Source of the DNA: Pelargonium cotyledonis
Lineage: Eukaryota > Streptophyta > Magnoliopsida > Geraniales > Geraniaceae
Direction of reading: 5' to 3'
NCBI GenBank assembly: GCA_036897625.1
Contig: JAYMTA010000747.1
Location: forward strand, 1-24,711
Length of the DNA stretch: 24,711 bases
Shown: one piece after another, positions 9,582 to 21,500 of the stretch
Position numbering within the stretch: position 1 is the stretch's first letter
Layout of the letters: every line of letters starts with the position of its first letter
Translations under genes and position numbers: made by a program
The notes under the pieces: generated by a model
What the model was told of the DNA's origin: nothing
Databases searched by the model: none
What the model saw: only the letters and a program-made list of their open reading frames with translations

Positions 9582-12500
9582 ATGGCCATCAAGGAGGATA
9601 TAGAGAATGATGGCAACATTAGTGTTGAAGAGGAGATAAGAGAGCCACTCATGCAAGAAACAAAGCATTTACCTGATGCAGAAGGGAAGGGTAGCAGCAA
9701 AGGGCAATTGTGGATGGTCTATCTCAGCACGTTCGTTGCCGTTTCTGGATCTTATGCATTTGGAGCTTGTGTAAGTCCTGAGTTGTACAGAAAAAGATAA
9801 AAGTCGGGAAGTTGCATTAAAGTAAACAATGCATCAATGAAAGCTAATTAAATTCCATCTATTTGGATTTTCAGGCAGGATATTCATCACCTACTCAGAC
9901 TGCTATAAGGGAAGATCTTGACCTATCTCTAGCCCAGGTATGTTTTTTGTTAGTCTTTTGAATTGTATAACACTCACTATTACTTTCTCATACCTTCAAA
10001 AGCAGATTCTGGGATATGCATGTTTAGGAGGGAAATATGTAGATAAGTTGTAACATATAAACAGAGAACAACTCTTAACATAGACACATTGGATGATATG
10101 CACATTTTTTTACACAGTTCGGGGATATATACACCTGCAAATACAACAGGTGATTTTCCAGGAAATAGAGTTCATAATTCTTACAAGACTTCATAAGAAT
10201 ACGTAGAATAAACAATCAAATAATGACTTGGCAACTTTACTGTTGAACCAGGCAAACCCAATTATCAAGCAGAAAATCAGAACAGTAACACATGATAAGC
10301 AAAATTGTTTATTTCACATCAATGGAATTACTTATTTGGTGTCTCTGAATTATTCCTGAACCGCTGAATCATATGTATAACAATGTTTACAACTTTTCAA
10401 ATTTCCATCAGAATTTTCATTAACATCCATAAACAGGTTGTGATAAAAAAATTCTCATTACACTCGGTGCTCAGAGTATAGGCGGATCCTGCATCTGCAT
10501 GATCTAAAGAACTTTCAGTTCAGTTAGCAGATATGTGTAGTCATGTTAAATTGTGTTGGTGTATCTGCTTGCAGTTTTCAGTGTTTGGCTCTCTACTGAC
10601 TGTTGGTGCTATGATTGGTGCAATCACAAGTGGAAGCATAGCTGATTCCCTTGGTCGCAAATGGGTAAGAAAAGGGAAATCAAAATTTACTCTGCAAAAC
10701 TTGGTTTCTATTTTGATTTATTTAACAATGTCTGCACTATGGAATGCATGCAGGCATTGAGAATAGCCAGCAGTTTCTGTGTTGCAGGGTGGCTTGCTAT
10801 TTACTTTGCTGAGGTTTGTGTAATGTCACTCTAAGTCTTAGACTACATTTCCCTATACCAAAGTATCAAAATCATTCCTTTTAGATATGAACCTAATTTT
10901 CTATTTTCTTCGTTATTACAAAAGGGGGCTTTGCTTCTGGATCTTGGAAGACTGGCAACAGGATATGGAATGGGAGTTTTTTCCTATGTGGTATGTCACT
11001 ACTGCTATTCTTTATTCTTTCAAGGAAATTTGTATCTTATATTTTATTGAAACTTGTTGTACACTGATTTGAATGGATGATAAGGTACCTGTTTTCATAG
11101 CTGAAATTACACCCAAGAATCTAAGAGGAGCACTAACAACCCTTAATCAGGTAAAAACAATGCACAAACAAGTTAGAGAAAAATCTTTACTGATAGCAAT
11201 TCTATCTCGAAGCATGATATGCAATGTTTCTTCACATGCTAAGCAGAAAAATCATCATGTTGATGGCATCAGTTAAAAGAAGATTTTCCTAAAGATTACC
11301 GAATTTTATCTTCTTCTAATTACAATGCAGCTTATGATCTGTACTGGAGTATCTGTTGCATTCATAATTGGGACAGTAATATCATGGAGGGCTTTAGCAT
11401 TAACGGGTGAATTTTCTAAACGCCACCAGATCCAAATCAAACTTTAGCTTCATAATATATGAACAATGAGAAAGTTCTTGTCAAAGCATATTTTAATGAA
11501 TAGATGAACTTACATGGAATGATACTGCCATGATGCTCATTCAATATGTGATTGCAGGACTTGTACCATGCGCAATTCTGCTTGTAGGTCTCTTCTTCAT
11601 TCCAGAGTCTCCCAGATGGCTAGTAAGAAACAAGAAAATGTTATTCTATTTCCCATTTTTTTTATAGTAACATTCAATATGATGTATTAAGAGAGAATCA
11701 TTTTATCATAAATACAGGCAAAGACAGGACGTGAAAAAGAGTTCGAGTCTGCACTACAAAAGCTTCGTGGCAAGGATGCTGACATATCTGATGAAGCAGC
11801 TGAAATTCAAGTTCTATTTCTGAACTCAAAATTCCATTCTGCATTAACATTGGTATCAAAAAAATGTAAAATTGAATAATATCATTAAAATGACAGGATT
11901 ATATAGAGACTCTTGATCGACTCCCAAAGGCAAAACTGCTGGACTTATTTCAAAGAAGATACCTGCGTTCAGTCACTGTAAGTACTTCTCTTTCTATACC
12001 AAATTTTATTATCTTATCAGTCCCTCTCAATCATTGTTTCCTCCAATTCACTGCTTGGTAAACTGTAAGTCTTAGAACTACAAATCCTTTTCTCACCATA
12101 TTTTCTCTAACATTTGAACAAATGATAACCAGATAGGAGTTGGATTGATGGTCTGTCAACAATTTGGTGGAATCAATGGAATATGTTTCTATGTCAGCAA
12201 TATTTTTGAGTCAGCAGGTAGGTTGCTTTGAAAACATTCTGCTCATTTTGGATATGATTAGTTTACAGTTTACACCCAATATTTTGCTGTCTAGACAAAA
12301 ACAAAAGTCAAATATACTAGACAAAACAATATGTTGAACCAATATTTTGCTCTCTATAGGATTGCCGTTTCTTCATCTTGGAAGTTCCAATTTAAGAGTG
12401 CTAATCAAAGATCTCATTCCATTCATTATTTATGAATTTAGTCTAAACATTAACAACTCCAATTACTCTGTCTGTGTTTTCTTTTTCAGGATTTTCTGCC

Positions 12501-13877
12501 AGTGTTGGAACTATAACCTATGCTCTTCTTCAGGTTTCCAACTCACATAGTAACAGTTCCTAAATTGTGCTTGGTTTTTGAAGCTCAACTTATTTTCAGT
12601 TTTCACTTATGGGGAGAAAGTGGAGGAGACATGTACAGTTGCAAATAGGAAAAAATTTCTCCTATCTTTCAAGACAAAGGGAATCCAAAATGCTTTCAGA
12701 AAAAGATAATTGGACACTGGAAATAAGAAGGAATTTCCAAACCAAACGCATTCACTAAATCTCTTTCTGCTAAGAACCACTTTGACACAAATATGTTTTG
12801 CAGGTTGTTGTCACGGGACTAGGTGCAACTTTGATAGATAAAGCTGGAAGAAAGCCCCTTTTATTGGCAAGTCCTAGTAGAAAACACTTTTTACTCCAAA
12901 AAAGACTTCCCATAAAAATGATAATCCTTCTCGATACATTTTGTTCAATATTTTTTTGATCGGCACATTTTGTTCAATATATTTCAGGTTTCTGGAACAG
13001 GGTTGGTCCTTGGATGTTTGCTATCAGCGATTGCATTCTACATGAAGGTGATTATCTAAGTTCAAATCCAAAAAGCCTCGAGTTCAGGTTTCTATAGCTT
13101 TTAATTGTTATATGTTTGTGAACCAGGTTCATGAATTGGCACTCAAAGCAGTCCCGATTCTTATTGTAGTTGGCATACTGGTAATACTTCCAGCTATTGA
13201 GAAATGAAAATCATGTTCTTGCTCTAGTTAATCTCTCCGACTAAAATGACTCTTTCATTGGCCCGTTCTGATCTTTGACAATCACTTGGCTTCAGCTCTA
13301 CATAGGTTCATTTTCAATAGGAATGGGTGCAGTTCCTTGGGTAGTGATGTCCGAGGTAATCAGAATTCGCAAGACTTTTATCATTCCTAATAATTTAGCC
13401 TAATTACCACTTATCTGAATACACAAATTGACTCTCTCGCAGATATTTCCTATCAACATTAAAGGGACAGCTGGAAGCCTAGCAACATTAGTGAACTGGT
13501 TTGGAGCATGGCTCGTTTCCTACACTTTCAACTTTCTTATGACCTGGAGCTCTTACGGTACACAGAATCAATACAGTACTTAAACAGCTTATGATTTTTT
13601 TTAGCAAAGAAGGGTCAAGTTTAGTGTATAGCAACAAAAATCTGCCATGGAAATGAAAATGGAAACGCTATTACCTTGTTGTAACACTTGGAATGCTAAT
13701 TGATAGAATGATTTCAACCAATCATACTAACTCAGCTTACTCTTGTTTGTGCAATTGCCAGGTACCTTTATTCTTTATGCAGCGATCAATGGGCTCGCCA
13801 TATTGTTCATAATTTTGGTGGTACCTGAAACAAAGGGGAGAACCCTGGAGCAAATCCAAGCAGAAATTAACAAGTAA
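9582..13877 (+). CDS. ERD6-like sugar transporter, copy 1 (18 exons, 481 aa)
   Basis: A member of the major facilitator superfamily, ERD6-like monosaccharide transporter group, with 12 expected membrane segments. Exons: 9582-9770, 9875-9937, 10575-10664, 10754-10813, 10925-10990, 11085-11150, 11331-11406, 11558-11622, 11718-11810, 11897-11977, 12133-12217, 12490-12533, 12804-12866, 12988-13047, 13127-13180, 13296-13355, 13443-13557, 13762-13877. The 1446 spliced bases read without a stop. Landmarks are ADSLGRK (107-113), PESPRWL (219-225), QQFGGINGI (292-300), DKAGRKP in the loop after segment 8, and [11 protein letters not shown] (465-475). Oddities: intron 13 starts GC instead of GT, intron 9 has a weak GTTCTA donor, and Trp 114 replaces the Gly of copy 3 after GRK. 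Family members act at the plasma membrane or tonoplast; substrate and location are not shown here. An AATAAA at 13894-13899 may be the poly(A) signal. Confidence 0.92.
12867..12868 (+). other. GC splice donor of intron 13, copy 1
   Basis: Exon 13 ends ...CTT TTA TTG at 12866 and is followed by GCAAGT, whereas copies 2 and 3 have GTAAAT at the same position (16036 and 21863). The acceptor (TTTCAG before 12988) is normal. GCAAGT is the usual context of functional GC-AG introns. Confidence 0.8.
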
Positions 13878-15299
13878 AGGAGTAGAAAACTGAAATAAAG
13901 ATCATTCTTTCAAGAAAACAGTGACACCAAGCATAAGTGCACAATTATGTAAGCTTTATTACTACAAAGGAAACATACTATAATGCACTGATGCTGTACT
14001 TAGAGAAATTATTAAGACAAGTGTTTTTATGCAGAACCAGAAAATGGAAACCATGTTGTATGTTATTGTCCACTCAGTTCTTTCATCCAGTGTTATAAAA
14101 CTGGTGTACCTATTGTTATCAATCCTTACATATTGTTCAGAAGAAGTCAGTTAGCAGCAAACCCTCAGATCAAGATCCAAACTTTGAATAAGAGATGTTG
14201 TAAATGATACCAATAAAACATTAAGATTCATCAGCCACAATCAAATGTGTAGTAATTATTCTTGCAACATACGTAGAATACCGAAAGCATCAAGAAAATT
14301 GTTAACAAGCATGTTCATTTCAAATTTCTATAACTGAAGAGTTTGGTTGGTGGGATACTAAATGCAATTAAGCTGTCTCTGCCGAGTAAGCTCAAAGATT
14401 CGAAGTTTTTATGGTTTGGCTCAACAAGGCGTTTCTAGCATTGCAACATGAAGACAAAATAGATAATGTTACACCTCATTATGATCTGACAATCCAAACT
14501 GAAATAGAATTATTACACAAAGTTAATTAGTGAGAGTCAGGTGAGTCTACGAGAGTTTGACACAATATGAATTAACAAACATACGTCCATGTCTAATCCA
14601 AAGCCATTAACTTAACTTTATGAATGAGTCTAACTACTCTTTTTAAATTTTATTCTTTAATACCAGCTCAAATGCACTTTTATACTCCTTTACATGCATA
14701 TTTTTTTAGTTGAGATGTTGGAGAACCATCTCAGCCTAAAAGCTCAAGCTTGTAAGTTGTAAGTTGTAAGTTATAATTGAAACCTCATTTTAACCATCCC
14801 TCACTCTTTAGCTGAAACTCTCTCATGCTTGTCGTCCCCTTCTCTATTATGCATCTCATTTAACAAACACGTTCCAGATATCAGGGTAGCTTTTCCTCTG
14901 TTTTCATTGCTACAGGAAAGAACACAACTTTTCGTCTTCAACGGAGCTCAATTGCCGATTTCTCACCAGCACATCTCACTATCCGCTAAATCAATCTAGA
15001 CCCCTAACTTGGATTAGGCTAATTTTTGCCTCCTCAGATTGTCCGAACAGTTGATGGAATTGTTCTGGGGAAATTGCGTGTGTATCGGCTTTTCGGCCGA
15101 TTCTACGTTCGAATGCACCGTCGCCGACCGACCCATTAGTGGTCAGATTTCAGGTGGCCGAAGATATATATTTTGGAGACTAATGGAATACGAGTTGTTT
15201 GGTAAGTAGCTCAGTGACTGATTCTTCTAAGCAACACAAAATTTCAAATTCAAGACTTGTAATTGACAAAGTCAGAGCCAATTTCATTGTCATTACCAG
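13878..15299. other. Spacer between ERD6-like copies 1 and 2, with foreign-looking material
   Basis: To about 14390 this is the 3' flank of copy 1, related to the flanks of copies 2 and 3 (shared words include ttatgcagaac, ttcatccagtg, ttgttcag-agtcag). From about 14440 to 15290 no transporter exon 1-10 can be found. The stretch has a heptamer repeat TGTAAGT x3 (about 14751-14771) beside ccatctcagcctaaaagct, and a GC-richer patch (about 15020-15170) unlike its surroundings. An ATG at 15183 is followed by a good donor GTAAGT at 15202. I recognise no protein here. Confidence 0.55.
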
Positions 15300-17080
15300 A
15301 TAGCAGCTGGATTGATGGTCTTTCAATAATTTAGCGGAATCAATGGAATATGCTTTTATAACAGCTATATTTTTGAGTCAGCAGGTAAACATTGCTTTTA
15401 CCAGAATAAGCATTCGAGTGGATTGAAACCTCTCTACTCATTTTGAATCAAATAATTTACACCTCAGTGACAGAAAAGGACAGAATGAAAGTTGAATATA
15501 CTGAAAAAGAATACTTTTAACTAATATTTGAAGTCTCTTTGCAGTTGCCCATATCTTAATCTCCCAAGCTCTAATTTAAGAGTGATAATCAAAGATTTCG
15601 TAGCATTTACTATTTATGAATTTTATCTAACAGCAACTCCAATTACTTTTTATGTGATTTTACAGGATTTTCTGCTAGTGTTGGAACTATAAGCTATGCA
15701 TGTGTTCAGGTTTGCAACTCATATGCACTTAGTTTTGGAAACTTCTCTTATTTGTTCACGTTTATTAAATGGGCGGAATGAGGAAAACATGTTTAGTTGC
15801 AATGGAAACTAGCCAACTTGTTTATTTTTTCATATCCTTCAAGACAAGGGGAACCCTAAATGTTTTCAGAAAAAAAATACTGGAAACTGAAAATAAGAAG
15901 AGCTTTCCAAACCAAAAAATGCATCTAACTTTCTTCTGCTAAGAACCACTTTGATATGAATATGTTTTGCAGATTGAAGTTACTGCTCTAGGTGCAGCTT
16001 TGATAGATAAAACTGGAAGAAAGCTCCTTCTATTGGTAAATCCTAGTAGAAAAACTATTTACTCCAAAAATACTTCCCATAAAAAAGAAAGTTCCTTTTG
16101 GTACATTATGTTTAATATATTTCAGGTTTCTGCAACAGGATTGGTTCTTGGTACAATCTTATCAGGGATTGCATTCTACATGAAGGTAATTCTCTAACTT
16201 CCAAAGGTTTTGCTAGCTTTTAACTTTTACAAAAAAAAATTTTTTGATAAAACTTCTTTTACAATATTTATGAACCAGGTTCATGAATTGGCACTCAAAT
16301 CAGTCCCCATTATTCTTGTGATTGGCATAATGGTAATTCTATCTGCTATTGAAAATCAATTCTTGCTCCCGTTAATCTCTGACTATAATGACTGTTTCAC
16401 TGTCCCATTCTGATCTTTGACAATCACCTGGCCTCAGCTCTACATATCTTCTTTTTCAATAGGAATAGGTCTAGTTCCTTTTGTCGTGATGTCTGAGGTA
16501 ACCCGAATTCCCAAGGTTTTTATCATTCCTAGTAAATTGATCTTACCACTTATTCGAAAACACATATGGCTTATATTGCAGATATTCCCAATAAATATTA
16601 AATGAACAGGAGGAAGCCTAGCAACCTTGACAAATTGGCTTGGAGCATGGCTTGTTTCCTACACTTTCAACTTTCTTATAACCTGGAGCTCTTACGGTAC
16701 ATAAATTCAAAGCTTTTCATTATTTTTTTTTTACTTGGAGCAAAGCAACGGCAAGAATCAACACAGTAGTAAAACAGCTGCTGACTGTTTTTAACAATAA
16801 AGGATCAAGTTTAGGGAATGGCAACAATAATGTGCAATGAAAGGGAAATCACTAACCTAGCCGGATCACCTGAAATGCTAATTGCTCGAATGATAACGCT
16901 AATGGCTCGAATGATTTCAACCAATCATTCTAACTCAGCGTACTCTGGTTCGTATGGTTTCCAGGTACCTTTTTTCTTTATGCCACAATCAATGGGCTCG
17001 CCATATTGTTCACAATAAAGGTGGTGCCTGAAACAAAGGGGCGAACCCTGGAGCAGATCCAAGCAGCAATTAACAAGTAA
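15300..17080 (+). pseudogene. ERD6-like sugar transporter, copy 2, 5'-truncated pseudogene (exons 11-18)
   Basis: Exons: 15300-15384, 15666-15709, 15973-16035, 16126-16185, 16279-16332, 16438-16497, 16582-16696 and 16965-17080. Each has exactly the length of its counterpart in copies 1 and 3, and every splice border is GT..AG. Exons 1-10, about the first 283 residues including segments 1-6, are missing. Two nonsense codons are present: TAA at 15327-15329, replacing the second Gln of QQFGG, and TGA at 16603-16605, replacing the Gly of INIKG. Other changes include PW to PF in exon 16. The C-terminus [11 protein letters not shown] is intact and the frame ends with TAA at 17080. The total absence of indels in 597 exon bases suggests recent loss or a recent copy. 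It cannot encode a transporter. Confidence 0.88.
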
Positions 17081-18327
17081 AGGAGAAAATTGTCAGATGA
17101 AATATATGAAGCATCAGTACACTTCTGAGAGAAGGTAGAAATGTGTAGATTTATATGGATGTGTAGTTGGAAATCCATTTTTCCTCTAGAAGATGAGGTT
17201 TGTTTATGCAGAACTAAAAATCAAAAACATGTATGTTTTTTTCCACTTAGTTCATTCATCCAGTGCTATAGAACTGCCTTATCTGTTGTATTAACCATTA
17301 CAGATTGTTCAGCAAAAGTCAGTAAGCATATCCTCAGAAAACTAAGACTTCAATTGTAAGCAATAATTAAGAAAAAAACATTAAAATTGTTGCAAGGATA
17401 TTCATTTAAAATTTCCACAATTGGAGAGTTATGGTAGATGGCAATTGAAATGTAATTAAGTTGGCTCTGCCAAGCATCCATCACTTGCCAATAATGGCCA
17501 AGTATTCCAGTTTTTTGCTCAATAATTCATAGTAAAACGACACATTATGCTTTTGGCAGATCCATGCATCATTGGAGCCTAACAGGTAAGCTCAATATTG
17601 CTAGACATTGTGATTTTAGCAGATCCATTGGGTCTAACAGGCAAGCTCAGGATTCAAGAATACAAAATATTATGGTTTTGGCAAAACCATTTCATCATCC
17701 GAACCAAACAGGTAATCTCAATAATACTAGACTTATTCTTACAATAATCCAATGCACAATCTTAAAAACCTTTTAAAATAAAATAAAAAAATAAAATGAA
17801 CTTAATTCTACCAATACAAGGTGATCCAATGAATCAGCAAAAATAGATAAATATGGATAAGAGGTCCAATATATCATCATTTATTATTGAGACTCAAATA
17901 ATCTAAAATATAGGAGTCAAAGGAATCCCCATGTTTGGTGGTAGCTTCTTTGTTTCTGACCAGAAATTTTTTAAGAAAATATGGAAAAGAAAAAAACCCA
18001 AAAGATAACCACAGTTAACATCTCTTCTCTAGAAATCACACTTGCTGCTATTATCAATAATACAGAGAATATCCGTGGGCATATGAAAAGGGTTTGAGCA
18101 GTTTTTTATTACCAAATCAGTCAAGAAACAAACATGCATATTTTTCAGATTGTTTAAAAAAATTCAATCTTATCCGCTCTGTACAATTGACAGCTTGGAC
18201 CATTAATTCATTCCTAATTTTGCATGGAAATGACAGATCTGCAAATTCCAATCTAGATCTGTAGACTAGTACTCTGCCTTGTCATTTGTCAATAGCAACA
18301 TTTGAGCTACAAAGCCATGTTATGAAT
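17081..18327. other. Spacer between ERD6-like copies 2 and 3
   Basis: The first about 400 bases are the 3' flank of copy 2, alignable by eye with the flank of copy 1 as far as a ctctgcc-a word (about 14380 and 17470). It is followed by a threefold tandem repeat (17544-17732), then AT-rich DNA with no recognisable gene up to the promoter block of copy 3. Small frames at 17141-17359 and 17564-17776 are not supported as genes; the second is a reading of the tandem repeat. Confidence 0.6.
17544..17732. repeat. Three tandem units of about 62 bases
   Basis: Units start at about 17544, 17607 and 17669. Each runs as attatg/attgtg, then ttttggc/ttttagc, aga/aaa-tccat, a variable stretch, aaca-ggtaa/ggcaa, -ctcaa/ctcag and a ctagac-like end. 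The units are diverged, with the first and third sharing the ...tactagac ending best. They lie directly beyond the part of the 3' flank shared with copy 1. Confidence 0.6.
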
Positions 18328-18553
18328 AAAGAGTTCCTTGTTCATGTCAGTTCAATTTCAGGGGCATTTTGAAGAATAGTAAGTATAGATCAAACCTAGA
18401 AAATCAAAATAGATATTGTGATTGTATGTAGTGTATGGCCATGTTGAACATTGCTTCCACTTCTGCATCTGTTTTTACTTTTTCAATTTCTTCTCTTTAC
18501 TATCTATGCTAACATATAGACAATTGTATTGAAGGATCTATAGAGAAGAAACC
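18328..18553 (+). promoter_or_regulatory. Promoter-proximal block of ERD6-like copy 3
   Basis: This is the counterpart of 9331-9581 upstream of copy 1. The best conserved word is agtaagtatagatcaa, followed by the cttctgcat word, a catata word at 18513-18518, and attgaagg shortly before ATG. The start has a favourable ACCATGGCC context. No specific factor site can be claimed. Confidence 0.45.
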
Positions 18554-21500
18554 ATGGCCATCAAGGAGGTTAATGGTAGCAAGCCACTCACACAGGAAAG
18601 AAGGCACCTACTTGATGCAGAAGAACAGAGTGGCGGAAAAGAGCAGTTATGGATGGTCTATCTCAGCACATTTGTCGCTGTCTGTGGCTCTTATGTTTTC
18701 GGAACCTGTGTATGTATTTTGAATTAGTTTTGTCAACAACAATAAAAGATACTGAGTACTAAATAGCAAGTTCAGGGGGTGGCATTAAAGAAAAGAGTTT
18801 GCGAAAGATCAATTAGCTCTGTACATATGGAGATTTGATATGCTTCAGTTGTTTAATTAACTTTCTGTTTACAGGTTGGATATTCATCACCTACTCAGGC
18901 TGCAATCAGTGAAGATCTCAATCTCTCTCTAGGCGAGGTATGTTGACAGACAAGTCTTTTGATTGTATAACATTCATCCCAGTTTAATATAATTATAAAA
19001 CTTTAAAGTAGCTTTTCACTGAAGAGTATTAAGAAAGCTGCTAATGTGAAAAAGTGATTTTCGGAGGACAATTTTGTTTTTTTGCACGTTATTTTAAGTG
19101 TTTTTCATTAATTATGATGTTGGTGACTATTCATGATCTATAGATCTGGAACACAACATTAAAAAAAATGATAAAAAAATAAAAGTAAAAATATTCTAAT
19201 GTGAGTTGGCATTCTGGAGACAAATTATAATATTTCACGCATTAAAGGAAGTATTTAGATATACTTATGATATTGGTGAATTATTCAGGAATTGTGAAAC
19301 AATATTGCTACACTTCATTCCATAACAATATCAAAACTTTAAATAGCATGGTTCTAGAAAACATGATAACAGCATACGCTAATCCTGCATTTGCATAACA
19401 TGAAGTGCATTTGCTCACTTATTGCACACAGCTAAATATGATCACAAACAATTGTTGGATTCAAGTTTCAATGTGTCTTTTAATCTGTGTTGGTGTATCT
19501 GCTTGCAGTATTCAGTGTTTGGCTCCGTATTGAACATTGGTGCCATGATTGGTGCAATCACATGTGGACCCATTGCTGATTTCATTGGTCGCAAAGGGGT
19601 AGGCAAAACCAATCAACCCAAATTTATTTTGCAAAACTTAATCTCTATTTAGATGTACTTATATTTTTTAGTTGCTATTGCCCTGTAACAATGTCTGCAC
19701 AATGGATTGCATGCAGGCAATGAGGGTATCCAGTTGTTTCTGTGCTGCAGGTTGGCTAGCTATTTTCTTAGCCAAGGTTTGTTCAATGTCATTCTCAGCT
19801 ATAGACTACAATAGGCCTCTTCTACAGGATCCAAATAATTTTCCAGTTATGAAACCTAATTTATCTTTTTCTGTCTTCGTTATTACAAAAGGGGCCTTTG
19901 TCTTTGGATCTTGGGAGATTGGCTACAGGTTATGGAATGGGAGTTTTTTCCTACGTGGTATATTATTTTTGCTTTCCAAGCAGTTCAATCCTAAATATTG
20001 GAAACGTGTTTTTCTTTTCTATGCTTACCAAATACATTTTATTGATGTGTTCTACACCAATCTGATTGGATGATAAGGTACCCATTTTTATTGCTGAAAT
20101 TGCACCAAAGAATCTAAGAGGGGCTCTAACAACTCTTAATCAGGTAAAGATAAATACATGAACAAATTAGAGAACACCTTGAATTGAATTGATAAAAATT
20201 CTTTCTTGCATCTTTATGATCTAAGATGATTTTTCAGTATGTTATTGTTTCTTCAAGTATGATACTGAAAATACGCAATGTGAATAGTTTTAGTAAGAAG
20301 AATATATACCTAACGATTATGCCTTATTTTATCTTCTTATTGTGCAGCTCATGATCGTTAGTGGAGTCTCTGTCACATTCATAATTGGGACAGCACTAAC
20401 ATGGAGGGTTTTAGCATTGATAGGTGAAATTTATAAACTCCACTAGATTATCTGATTTCTAACTTCCTAGTGTAAACAATGAGAAAAGGAATGGTCATTT
20501 CCAAACATAATTTTAAGATTAGATGAACTTACATTGAAAGATGCTGCTATGATGCTCACTCAAGATGAACTTGCAGGACTTGTCCCATGTGTAATTCTGC
20601 TATTAGGTCTCTTTTTCATTCCAGAGTCTCCCCGATGGCTGGTAAGAAAGTACAAGATGATTGATATGCATATCTCTTTTTCATTTCGTGATTTCAATAA
20701 TGAATATCATTTAATAAAAGAAGAATGGCTTAATCATATACGCAGGCAAAGACAGGAAATGGAAATGAGTTCAAGTGTGCGCTGCAAAAGCTCCGTGGCA
20801 AGGATACAGACATATCTCATGAAGCAGTTGAAATCCAAGTCAATCACTGAACTAGAACTCATTCTACATTAATAATGGTATAGAGCTTTTAGAGGATAAT
20901 ATTGTAATATGAAATAATGTCTTTGCTTAACAGGAATATATAGAAACTCTTGATCGACTCCCAAAGGCAAAACTTCTGGATTTGTTTCAGAGAAGATACA
21001 TGCGTTCAGTCATAGTAATTATTTCTCTTTCCAACCCAACTTTAGAATTTTATTATCTTTCTCAACTGATTTTTTTCTTCCGATTCAATTGCTTGGTAAA
21101 TGTCTATCCTTTCTTCTCTTTATTTATTGAATAAACTACTTTATTATTGGCAGATAGGAGTTGGGTTGATGATCTTTCAACAATTTGGTGGAATCAACGG
21201 AATATGCTTTTATGTCAGCAATGTTTTTGAGTCAGCAGGTAAGCATTGTTTCTGGCAGACCAAGAATGACAGGAATTTACAGCACAAGTACACACACACA
21301 CACACACACAGAGAAAACCAAACTAGTTAAAACAATATCTTCAACTAAGACCTAGAGTCTAGCTAGCGTTGTCACACACCTTCATATTCCAAGTTTGAAG
21401 AGTGCTTACTTCAAAGCATTGATTCTACTTATGAATTTAGTATTGCAACTAATGTAGCCAACTACTCTCACTGTGATTTTCTCAGGATTTTCTCCCAGAG

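Noticed and set aside
9326..9700. 124-codon minus-strand frame over the copy 1 start
   Set aside because: It is antisense to the promoter and exon 1, Ser-rich from the GAA run, and has no independent support.
13878..15299. Hidden exons 1-10 of copy 2
   Set aside because: I searched for the landmark words of exons 1-10 ([28 protein letters not shown]) on the plus strand and saw none.
19672..20073. 133-codon plus frame in copy 3 as a separate protein
   Set aside because: It reads through exon 4, intron 4 and exon 5 of the transporter, in the wrong frame for exon 5.
20534..20872. 112-codon plus frame in copy 3 as a separate protein
   Set aside because: It begins in intron 7 and reads through exon 8, intron 8 and then exon 9 out of frame. 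Splicing restores the family sequence.
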